Positions 1-6,034 of a DNA stretch of 6,096 nt are shown here, in pieces. The position numbers and the translations under genes were made by a program. The notes under the pieces are model-generated. The model searched no databases. It was not told where the DNA came from and saw only the letters and a list, made by a program, of their open reading frames with translations. How positions within the stretch are numbered: position 1 is the stretch's first letter; each line of letters starts with the position of its first letter. This DNA is from Pseudomonadota bacterium (GTDB lineage Bacteria > Pseudomonadota > Gammaproteobacteria > SZUA-229), in assembly GCA_015222965.1 (NCBI GenBank), contig JADFWF010000326.1, forward strand, positions 1 through 6,096. Direction: 5' to 3'.

Positions 1-106
1 CAGTTGGCAGTAAAAGCAAAAACCATCGTCTGTGCCACTGAGGACACGGGTTTTTAGTCTTTTTGTTTTTAACTGATGACTGCCAACTGCAAACTGCCAA
101 CTTCTC
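1..106. repeat. Repeat element copy 1 (partial, left end off-window): 7-nt-unit inverted arms around a hairpin
   Basis: Position 1 aligns with position 2834 of the second copy. The two then align to their common right end with about 11 differences over 107 columns, one of them a 1-nt gap. The right arm is a register of 7-mers: ACTGATG (72-78), ACTGCCA (79-85), ACTGCAA (86-92), ACTGCCA (93-99) and the terminal unit ACTTCTC (100-106). Of the left arm only CAGT plus TGGCAGT (1-11) is inside the window. By analogy with copy 2, about 24 nt are missing. The right end touches the stop codon of the PDZ gene (TAG on the minus strand, 107-109). The repetition is seen directly; any mobility is inference. 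I do not recognise a named family. Confidence 0.85.
18..70. terminator. Hairpin terminator inside repeat copy 1, probably ending the helicase-PDZ transcript
   Basis: AAAAACC (18-24) pairs with GGTTTTT (49-55), and inside it GTCT (28-31) pairs with GGAC (42-45) with one G-U pair. The stem is imperfect and weaker than the one in copy 2. Read on the minus strand, downstream of the PDZ gene, the stem is followed by GGTTTTTGCTTTT. Read on the plus strand it is followed by TTTTTAGTCTTTTTG. Both directions therefore carry a U-rich tail, fitting a bidirectional Rho-independent terminator. Its use is inferred from position and structure only. Confidence 0.55.
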
Positions 107-958
107 CTAAGGCTCTAACCGGGTAGATCCTAGCTGCATTCCTAGCGGGCCTCGCGGCACTGAAAAACTGTAAATATCACCGTCTCTATAGATGCTTATC
201 GAAACATATTCACCCAACTGGCCTTCAGAAGTCGCGTCTTTAAGTTCCTGCCAGGTGAACATCCTGGTATCGTTATAACTTAATACGACATCACCTTTTG
301 TTATCCCGGCCTGTTCTGCAGCAGATCCCAGCATCACCGATGCTATCCGTATGCGGTTGTTCTGTTTGCTGGCAAATAGATATTCATCATACTGCTGATC
401 ACCTAATTCTTCACGCAGGGTAACGTCCTGTTCATTTATCTCACTCAGTTCGTCATAGTATCTTTGCGTGTTCAGGTAATTGTCTCTCGTCGCCAGATCC
501 TGCAAGGCAAGCCTCTTAAGTTCGATGCTGTTTTTTCTTCTGACGATGTCTTCTGCCAGAGACGGTTCGATGCCGCCTCGAATTAAATTGTCGAGACTAT
601 ATAAACGCTGTGTTAGTGCTGAAGAAAAACGATTTCTGTTATTGGCTGCAGGACGCGATATGGCTGGACTGGTTACAGCAGCCTGCGGTAGATCCTGTAA
701 TGTCAGATTAATCTCATGTAACTGCTGCTTGATTAGAGTAATCTCGTTTTCGAGATAGTCCAGACGCTCATCGTCGTCTGTATGACCTTCCTTTGTTACA
801 AAGGGATTGCTCGAAAAAATATTTTTAGCCGATGTAGCGCCGCCGTTTTGACTGTTAGAATTTATATTGCCTGGTGTTTGCTGGCCAAAAATAAAATAGG
901 CAGTAAGGAATCCTGTGAATAAAAACACCAGAGCAATTATTATGGATTTTTTTTGCAT
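107..958 (-). CDS. Membrane-anchored PDZ-domain protein of unknown specific function
   Basis: This 283-residue protein has one N-terminal membrane segment (about 6-24) preceded by the basic MQKK, so it is probably an inner-membrane anchor with the rest in the periplasm. A low-complexity Asn/Ser/Gly linker (26-48), a predicted coiled coil (about 62-90) and a charged helical region (about 111-196) follow. A C-terminal PDZ domain spans about 200-270, with GSAAEQAGI (211-219) and the GD turn (222-223) typical of HtrA-type PDZ folds. No Ser protease triad or other catalytic domain is present, so it is a binding or scaffold protein rather than a DegP/DegS protease. It follows the helicase gene after 14 nt, and the leader before ATG (CTGGCCTGTCATC on the minus strand) has no recognisable Shine-Dalgarno. 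Translation probably depends on coupling to the upstream gene. Fold and topology are well supported; partner and role are unknown. Confidence 0.85.
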   Translation of the reverse strand: MQKKSIIIALVFLFTGFLTAYFIFGQQTPGNINSNSQNGGATSAKNIFSSNPFVTKEGHTDDDERLDYLENEITLIKQQLHEINLTLQDLPQAAVTSPAISRPAANNRNRFSSALTQRLYSLDNLIRGGIEPSLAEDIVRRKNSIELKRLALQDLATRDNYLNTQRYYDELSEINEQDVTLREELGDQQYDEYLFASKQNNRIRIASVMLGSAAEQAGITKGDVVLSYNDTRMFTWQELKDATSEGQLGEYVSISIYRDGDIYSFSVPRGPLGMQLGSTRLEP

Positions 959-973
959 GATGACAGGCCAGGC

Positions 974-2260
974 TTATTGATCAGCTTGTTTCTCTGTTGG
1001 TTTGCGACGTTTGCCGATATTTTTTTTATCACGCAGGCGGTTTTTAACTTTTGATTTTACCTTGACCTTTTTTTTCTTCTTGCGTTTAACGCCATATGAC
1101 TTACCTGAGGACTTCTGATTATCCGGTCCGGTAAAGTTTGCAGGCAGTGCTGAAATCTTGCGTACGATACATTCGATCTTAAGGAAATTTTCTATGCTGA
1201 TCATCTTGTTCCATTCGTGTGAATTGACCAGTGTTATCGCTTGCCCGGACTCATGCATCCTGCCGGTACGGCCGATGCGGTGCATATAGTCTTCGCCGCT
1301 TCTCGGTACGTCAAAGTTGATGATCAGATCAAGGTCAGGGATATCGAGTCCGCGAGATGCGACATCGGTAGCGATGAGCACGTTGAGTTCGTCCTTGCGA
1401 AAGCTCCTTAACAGTTTATTCCGCGTGTCCTGTTCTACATCGCTATGGATAAATGCGTTTGTTACATCTTTTGACTGCAGAGCAGAGCTTATCTGGTTAA
1501 CGGTCTCTTTTTTGTTTGCGAAGACGATCGCTTTGCTGAACTCATCATTTTTTAGCAGGTACTGACACAGCTTTATCTTATGTGCTGTATCGTCGGCGAG
1601 GATTTTTAGCTGAGCGATGTTCTCATTGTTTTCCCGTGAACTATCGACCAGGATCACCTCGGGTTCAAACAATATGTCTTCGATAAGGCTTTCAAATTTG
1701 TTCTGGTTAAAACTTGCTGAGTACAATACTGTCTGTGACTCTTCATTACACCGACTGGCGATCTCTATTACATCATCGCTAAAGCCCATCGCCAGCATGC
1801 GGTCGGCTTCATCGAGCACCAGTATATTGATGGCATCGAGTACGATGACATCGCGTTTAACATGTTCGAGTAAGCGTCCTGGCGTCGCGATGATGATGTC
1901 AGGGTATTTTTCCAGTGCTTTTATCTGATGTTTGGGGTCTTCACCTCCGATTATGATCGTGGTTTTGATGTCGGTAAACTCAGCGAGCAGGGCGCATTGT
2001 TTATTGATCTGGCGGCACAGGTCCCTGGTCGGCGCAAGGATTATTGCCTGAGTAAGGCTCTGCGGATTATCGAGTATCTGCTGCAGCACAGGCACCACAT
2101 ATGCCAGTGTTTTGCCACTACCGGTTCGGGCGTTGACGATCAAATCTTTTCCTTCCAGTGCCTGAGGTATCGCAGCAGCCTGCACCTCGGTCATCTCTTT
2201 GAATCCGAGTTTGTCTATGGCTTCCAGTAATGGCTCGTCCAGTAATAGTGAAGAAAACAA
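974..2260 (-). CDS. srmB: DEAD-box ATP-dependent RNA helicase, SrmB-like
   Basis: The 428 residues carry a complete DEAD-box core: Q motif with F20 and TEVQ (24-27), motif I ARTGSGKT (44-51), Ia APTRDL (76-81), Ib TPGR (126-129), II DEAD (150-153), III SAS (181-183), V ATDVASRGLD (297-306) and VI HRIGRTGR (327-334). A Lys/Arg-rich tail (about 390-421) ends in RDKKNIGKRRKP, very close to the tail of E. coli SrmB as I remember it (RDTKNIGKRRKPS). That tail, with a length near SrmB's roughly 444 aa, is why I prefer SrmB over RhlE, DeaD or DbpA. SrmB helps early assembly of the large ribosomal subunit in the cytoplasm. The start is TTG (2258-2260 on the minus strand), with AGG about 7 nt upstream. 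No ATG precedes it in frame before a stop, and the next ATG (residue 23) would delete part of the Q motif. Motif III SAS replaces the usual SAT, and HSD (272-274) replaces the common HGD. Helicase identity is near certain; SrmB orthology is probable. Confidence 0.93.
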   Translation of the reverse strand: MFSSLLLDEPLLEAIDKLGFKEMTEVQAAAIPQALEGKDLIVNARTGSGKTLAYVVPVLQQILDNPQSLTQAIILAPTRDLCRQINKQCALLAEFTDIKTTIIIGGEDPKHQIKALEKYPDIIIATPGRLLEHVKRDVIVLDAINILVLDEADRMLAMGFSDDVIEIASRCNEESQTVLYSASFNQNKFESLIEDILFEPEVILVDSSRENNENIAQLKILADDTAHKIKLCQYLLKNDEFSKAIVFANKKETVNQISSALQSKDVTNAFIHSDVEQDTRNKLLRSFRKDELNVLIATDVASRGLDIPDLDLIINFDVPRSGEDYMHRIGRTGRMHESGQAITLVNSHEWNKMISIENFLKIECIVRKISALPANFTGPDNQKSSGKSYGVKRKKKKKVKVKSKVKNRLRDKKNIGKRRKPTEKQADQ

Positions 2261-2332
2261 TTTAATACCTGTGATACAGTGGCTAGGAAAGCTTAATTAT
2301 AATCTAGTATTGAGTGTATCGGGAGAACTACT
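2261..2332. promoter_or_regulatory. Divergent promoter region between the helicase and DsrE-like genes
   Basis: A perfect -10 hexamer TATAAT lies at 2298-2303 on the plus strand, about 30 nt before the DsrE-like start. Because ATTATAAT is palindromic, a second TATAAT lies at 2296-2301 on the minus strand, about 35 nt before the helicase TTG. No good -35 box is found at 17 nt in either direction (TACAGT on plus, TCCCGA on minus), so either promoter would need an activator or is weak. The plus-strand gene has a Shine-Dalgarno GGGAGA (2321-2326). Hexamers are seen; promoter activity is inferred. Confidence 0.5.
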
Positions 2333-2809
2333 ATGAAGATGACAAAGCGACGCCAGTTTTTATCACTGCTAGGTATAGGTCTGGGTGGTGCAGGCTTGAC
2401 TTTGACAAAGGCAAATGCGCATCACACTGATACACATTTTGAGGATAAAGCAGCACACCGGCTGGTCTATCAATGTAATAAAGCTGACCATGATTATATC
2501 GAACATTTGCTTTTTTCCTGTGGAGAGATGCTGCGTAAATATGGTGATGATATAGAGCTCGTGGTTGCAGCTTTTGGTCCTGGTTTGAATCTCCTTGCAA
2601 AACGGCCAAAGCGTTCGATTTCACCGTTACATCAACAGCGTGTTAAGTCACTTTCAGCATATGGCGTACGCTTTCAGGCATGTGGCAATACCATGATAAG
2701 CATGAAATGGACTGAAATAGACTTAATTGAAGAGGCTGTGCAAGTACCCATCGGTGTCGATGGCATTATGCAGTTGCAGGAGTCGGGATTTAGCTATATC
2801 AGTTTGTAA
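2333..2809 (+). CDS. DsrE/DsrF-like protein with a Tat signal peptide
   Basis: This is a 158-residue secreted protein. The N-terminus has a twin-arginine motif (RRQFLS, R6-R7), a Gly/Leu-rich hydrophobic stretch (about 11-26) and an ANA|HH cleavage site after residue 29, so export by Tat to the periplasm is expected. The mature part (about 41-158) looks like a DsrE/DsrF-like domain (COG1416 type): VYQCNKAD (45-52), a helix with CGEMLRKYGDD, the strand ELVVAAFGPG (75-84), and the hallmark ACGNTM (116-121) with C117. Other Cys are C48 and C63. DsrE-type proteins carry or relay sulfur through a conserved Cys, but single exported members have no settled function. No other dsr gene is nearby, so a sulfur-oxidation role is only a possibility. 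The ATG at 2333 is preferred over the one at 2339 because GGGAGA sits 6 nt upstream. The gene is flanked by the divergent helicase gene and, directly after its TAA, by repeat copy 2. Confidence 0.85.
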   Translation: MKMTKRRQFLSLLGIGLGGAGLTLTKANAHHTDTHFEDKAAHRLVYQCNKADHDYIEHLLFSCGEMLRKYGDDIELVVAAFGPGLNLLAKRPKRSISPLHQQRVKSLSAYGVRFQACGNTMISMKWTEIDLIEEAVQVPIGVDGIMQLQESGFSYISL

Positions 2810-2940
2810 GAGAAGTTGGCAATTGGCAGTCATCAGTTGGCAGTAAAAGCAAAACCCAGCGTCTATGCCACTGAGTTCGCTGGTTTTTGGTCTTTTTTGT
2901 TTTTAACTGACGACTGCCAACTGCCAACTGCCAACTTCTC
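2810..2940. repeat. Repeat element copy 2 (complete, 131 bp): inverted heptad arms around a terminator-like core
   Basis: The left arm reads in 7-mers: GAGAAGT (2810-2816), TGGCAAT, TGGCAGT, CATCAGT, TGGCAGT (ending 2844). The right arm reads ACTGACG (2906-2912), ACTGCCA three times (2913-2933), ACTTCTC (2934-2940). The outer 21 nt (2810-2830 against 2920-2940) are complementary at 20 of 21 positions. Further in, the units are the same type but in a different order, so pairing is partial. The core (2845-2905) holds an inner hairpin and T-tracts shared with copy 1. The element fills all but 6 nt of the gap between two convergent genes. Its size and structure recall non-autonomous palindromic repeats (REP/BIME or MITE types), but no transposase is in the window and I know of no name for it. 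Confidence 0.88.
2851..2904. terminator. Bidirectional Rho-independent terminator in the core of repeat copy 2
   Basis: AAAACCCAGCG (2851-2861) pairs with CGCTGGTTTTT (2878-2888) at 10 of 11 positions around a 16-nt loop. On the plus strand the stem runs into TTTTTGGTCTTTTTTGTTTTT, serving the DsrE-like gene. On the minus strand it runs into GGGTTTTGCTTTT, serving rapA. It sits between the two convergent genes where a shared terminator is expected. The structure is seen; termination is inferred. Confidence 0.75.
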
Positions 2941-2946
2941 TCAATA

Positions 2947-5838
2947 TCAGGTCGCGACGATAACCCGAACCGCATCCAGCCGAATATTCGCGCTATCAAT
3001 GACTTCGGTCAGCATCGATAAATGCTTTTCAAAGTAATCTATTTCTTCTGTTCTAATATTAGGATTTACTTTAGAAAGAGCTTTCAATCTATTGATTTCT
3101 TTCGATAAAGTATCTTTTGCATTCTGTTGCGCCTGGGTCAAGAGTTTAGCCGACTTTAATTCAGCAAATTTCTCACTACGCTGTAGCATGGCTTTTAAGA
3201 TCTTTTTCTTAGCTTTGACAATCTTATTGCCGATACCGGTATCCACAAACTGGCAACTGTCATTGACATTCTCATGTGGCAGCTTCAGGTTGTGATCAGC
3301 ACCTCTTTCATCACAGACTACACGGATCATCGTTGGTGGCAGATAGCGATTACTCTGCAGCTCTTCTATCGGTGCGCTTTCAAGTGAGAATAAACATTCC
3401 AGTAATACGCTGCCTGCTTTTACACCACTGTATTCCATGGCAGTGACGGAGGTATTGCCCATCTCATTGGTGAGTACCATATCGATGGCTGTATTTGTTA
3501 TCGGATGTTCCCAGCTGATGTAATGTGCGTCTTCAAAACTTAAGGCGATATTCCGGTCGTAGGTGATGGTCATGCCATCTTCTGCAAGACCGGGGAAATG
3601 ACTGATCATGTGTTCGGTCGGTGTGATGATGAAGCAGCCTTCACTGTGAAGCTCGTTATCGATTCCGAAGCAGTCAAAGACATTTTCCATATAGTCAGCC
3701 AGTTGTGAAGAAGCATCTTCGGTATCTGCACGTTGTTGTATGTCGTGTGCGATGGCCGGGCGACAGGAGTTGTATTCCAGTAGACGGTCACGGCCGCGCT
3801 GCAGTGACTGGCTCAGTTCAAGGTAATACTTTTTAGATCTATCTAACAGATCAGCTAACGACTCTGCAGTATTACTGCCTTCACGGTTACTTGCTTCACT
3901 CAGTGTTTTATACAGCTCGTGCTGCACGCGTTTGTATACTGAATGCCCAGCAGGGCAGGTATGAGCGAATGCTTCTAATGCTTCGTTATACCAGTGAAAG
4001 CAGACAGACTGGGCAGCGTCTTCAAAATAGGGTACATGGATATTGATCGTTTCTGTCTGGCCGATCCTGTCGAGACGACCGATGCGCTGTTCCAGCAGAT
4101 CGGGGTTTACCGGCAGATCAAACAAGACCAGGTGGTGCGCAAACTGGAAATTTCTGCCCTCACTGCCGATCTCAGAACACACCAGTATCTGACTTCCCGT
4201 TTCAAAATCAGCAAAAAATGCAGCGGCTCGATCCCGCTCAATGATGCTTAAACCTTCATGGAAGGCGGTAGCATGCAGACCGGTCTGCGTTTTTATGTGC
4301 TGCGTTATATCCAGCGCACTCGTAGCATTGGCGGTGATAACCAGGACTTTTTGTGGCAGTAACTCCGCACACTTAGCGGTTAACCAGCTTATCCGCGTAT
4401 CTATCTGCGTCCAGTGTACTGGCTGATTTTCATCCTGATACAGAAGCTCAGGCGTTAACAGCGTAGATGCTTCATCAGCATTCTGCTGCTGGTATTGTTC
4501 AGGTAAAACCAGCGGGTAAGCACTTAGCAGTCTCTGTGGAAAACCCTTGACCGCAGAACGTGTATTTCTGAATAAAACCCGCCCCGTTCCGTGCCGGTCA
4601 AGCAGATGTTCTACCAGTTCGATACGTGCCTGCTGAATGGCTTCTTCCTCAGCTGAAGACTTTTCACTCACCAGGTCAAGCAATGATAGATTATCGCCTT
4701 CTTTGATGGTCGATTGAATTAAACTGATATCTTTACCGGTGAGGGCTTTATCGTTTAAAAGATCTTCGATGACCTGGGCGTAAGGTTCATAGTTTTCTTC
4801 TTCATCAACAAATTGCTGAAAATCAGGAAAACGATCTGGATCGAGTAAACGTAAACGAGCGAAATGGCTTTCTTTACCTAGTTGTTCAGGTGTTGCAGTA
4901 AGTAATAGAACGCCTTTGGTCTGCTGGCTTAACTGGTCTATGACCATATATTCGATACTGGGCTCATCGACTGACCACTGAAGGTGGTGCGCTTCGTCTA
5001 CCACCATCAGGTCCCATTCGCCAAAAACAGACTGCTCAAACGCCGTTGCGTTACTGACTAAAAAATCTATGCTGCATAGGACCAGTTGCTCAGAATGAAA
5101 TATATTTTCAAATTCATTGGCCTCGAGCAGGTCGTCACAACGGTTCTGATCAAATATTTTAAAATGAAGGTTAAAACGCCGCAGCATCTCGACCAGCCAC
5201 TGGTGCATCAACGTTTCCGGAACCACGATCAATACGCGTTTAGCACGTTCAGTCAAAATTTGATGATGCAGGATTAGGCCAGCTTCGATGGTTTTGCCCA
5301 GACCAACTTCATCAGCCAGCAATACGCGCGGCGCATATCGGTTGGCTACTTCATGTGCGATGTATAACTGGTGTGGAATCAGGCTGGTACGACTGCCGGT
5401 CAGGCCATAGAGATCTGATTTTGCCAGGCGGTTTTTGTGAAACAGGGTCTGGTAACGCAACTCGAACCAGTTGTCCTTATCGATCTGCCCATTAAATAAA
5501 CGCTCAGAAGGACGGTTCAGCTGGATAAAGTTGTCCAGCTCGGATTCTTCGATGGTATGGCTGTTACCATTAGCATCCGTTCCTGAATAAGTGAGCAGGC
5601 CATGATTTTCTGAGACGTCTTTTACAGTGATCTTTGTATCACCATGACTGATTACCGAGTCACCAACAGAAAACATGACACGTGTCAGCGGGGCGGTCAG
5701 TTTTGCGTAGGTACGGGTTTCGCCAGTCGCCAGAAACAGTACGGTTAACGTGCGCTCTTCTACAGAAAGGATGGTGCCGAGACCCATCTGGAGCTCGGCA
5801 TCGCTGATACAGCGTTGGCCAGGGATAAATTCAGCCAT
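2947..5838 (-). CDS. rapA: RNA polymerase-associated ATPase RapA (HepA), Swi2/Snf2 family
   Basis: At 963 residues it is nearly the length of E. coli RapA (968) and collinear with it as I remember that sequence. RapA binds RNA polymerase and uses ATP hydrolysis to recycle stalled or post-termination polymerase in the cytoplasm. Order: N-terminal Tudor-like region (about 1-108; GQRCISD, GLGTI); RecA-like lobe 1 with Walker A DEVGLGKT (176-183), VPETLMHQW (206-214), Walker B DEAHH (281-285) and TATPEQ (314-319); a spacer region (about 350-440); lobe 2 with FHEGLSIIERDRAAA (526-540), motif V SEIGSEGRNFQ (555-565) and motif VI QRIGRLDRIGQ (584-594); then the RapA-specific C-terminal region to RLDAVRVIVAT. 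All ATPase motifs are intact. The ATG at 5836-5838 gives MAEFIPGQRCISD, matching the family N-terminus; AAAGAG about 7 nt upstream is a weak Shine-Dalgarno. The stop TGA is followed two codons later by a second in-frame TGA, then repeat copy 2. It appears to be a single-gene transcript within the window. Confidence 0.97.
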   Translation of the reverse strand: MAEFIPGQRCISDAELQMGLGTILSVEERTLTVLFLATGETRTYAKLTAPLTRVMFSVGDSVISHGDTKITVKDVSENHGLLTYSGTDANGNSHTIEESELDNFIQLNRPSERLFNGQIDKDNWFELRYQTLFHKNRLAKSDLYGLTGSRTSLIPHQLYIAHEVANRYAPRVLLADEVGLGKTIEAGLILHHQILTERAKRVLIVVPETLMHQWLVEMLRRFNLHFKIFDQNRCDDLLEANEFENIFHSEQLVLCSIDFLVSNATAFEQSVFGEWDLMVVDEAHHLQWSVDEPSIEYMVIDQLSQQTKGVLLLTATPEQLGKESHFARLRLLDPDRFPDFQQFVDEEENYEPYAQVIEDLLNDKALTGKDISLIQSTIKEGDNLSLLDLVSEKSSAEEEAIQQARIELVEHLLDRHGTGRVLFRNTRSAVKGFPQRLLSAYPLVLPEQYQQQNADEASTLLTPELLYQDENQPVHWTQIDTRISWLTAKCAELLPQKVLVITANATSALDITQHIKTQTGLHATAFHEGLSIIERDRAAAFFADFETGSQILVCSEIGSEGRNFQFAHHLVLFDLPVNPDLLEQRIGRLDRIGQTETINIHVPYFEDAAQSVCFHWYNEALEAFAHTCPAGHSVYKRVQHELYKTLSEASNREGSNTAESLADLLDRSKKYYLELSQSLQRGRDRLLEYNSCRPAIAHDIQQRADTEDASSQLADYMENVFDCFGIDNELHSEGCFIITPTEHMISHFPGLAEDGMTITYDRNIALSFEDAHYISWEHPITNTAIDMVLTNEMGNTSVTAMEYSGVKAGSVLLECLFSLESAPIEELQSNRYLPPTMIRVVCDERGADHNLKLPHENVNDSCQFVDTGIGNKIVKAKKKILKAMLQRSEKFAELKSAKLLTQAQQNAKDTLSKEINRLKALSKVNPNIRTEEIDYFEKHLSMLTEVIDSANIRLDAVRVIVAT

Positions 5839-5922
5839 GACTTGTCTCTTTATTCATCACTGGATTATTTTACTGCAGAATTTATTTTATTCGTATAGTT
5901 TATATTGGGTATGTTTTTTTGC
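5839..5922 (-). promoter_or_regulatory. AT-rich leader of rapA, promoter not resolved
   Basis: This A/T-rich stretch lies directly upstream of rapA and no protein gene in it is convincing. On the minus strand it contains several -10-like hexamers (TATAAA and TATACG around 5892-5902, TAAAAT around 5867-5872), but none has a good -35 partner at 16-18 nt. The rapA promoter is probably here, but I cannot choose a start site from sequence alone. Confidence 0.35.
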
Positions 5923-5929
5923 ACCCACT

Positions 5930-5963
5930 TGTAGGAGCGGTTTTTTTTAATTCCGCGATGCAG
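5930..5963. repeat. REP-like hairpin (TGTAGGAGCGG...CCGCGATG class)
   Basis: TGTAGGAGCGG (5930-5940) is followed by a T-rich loop and CCGCGATGCAGG. GCGG (5937-5940) pairs with CCGC (5953-5956) around a 12-nt loop. The edges match the dispersed REP sequences of pseudomonads and related gammaproteobacteria, such as the 35-bp P. putida REP, whose reverse complement begins TGTAGGAGCGG and continues CCGCGA. The loop here is longer and the stem shorter than usual, so this looks like a degenerate or divergent copy. REP elements are spread by RAYT transposases, none of which lies in this window. Confidence 0.6.
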
Positions 5964-6034
5964 GTTTAGCTGTTGTATGTGTGGGTAATGGATAGGTTGA
6001 GCAATAGTTACTGTTGGTGTATTTTTTAGGCATT

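Noticed and set aside
1..106. Repeat copies considered as CRISPR repeats or a CRISPR remnant
   Set aside because: The 7-nt units are contiguous without spacers and arranged as inverted arms, and there are no cas genes.
107..958. PDZ protein as type II secretion GspC or a DegS/HtrA protease
   Set aside because: The single anchor plus C-terminal PDZ layout is similar, but there is no trypsin-like protease domain, no recognisable GspC homology region and no secretion genes nearby.
2331..2624. 97-codon minus-strand frame opposite the DsrE-like gene
   Set aside because: Antisense shadow. The plus strand encodes a recognisable signal peptide and domain, while this translation shows no family features.
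2810..2940. Target-site duplication flanking repeat copy 2
   Set aside because: The flanks (GTTTGTAA on the left, TCAATATC on the right) share no convincing direct repeat, so insertion by a duplicating transposase is not supported from this copy alone.
2799..3037. Small open frames on both strands across repeat copy 2 (2799-2999 minus, 2816-3037 plus)
   Set aside because: They translate the heptad repeat into QLPTAN/WQLAVG-type strings and overlap the rapA 3' end; they are by-products of the repeat, not genes.
2947..5838. Snf2-family ATPase as part of an anti-phage defence system
   Set aside because: It matches housekeeping RapA over its full length, including the N-terminal Tudor-like and C-terminal regions, and has no methylase, nuclease or phospholipase partners.
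5923..5986. ACCCAC (5923-5928) / GTGGGT (5981-5986) inverted repeat around the REP-like hairpin
   Set aside because: Only 6 bp over a 52-nt gap with no extension; chance is a sufficient explanation.
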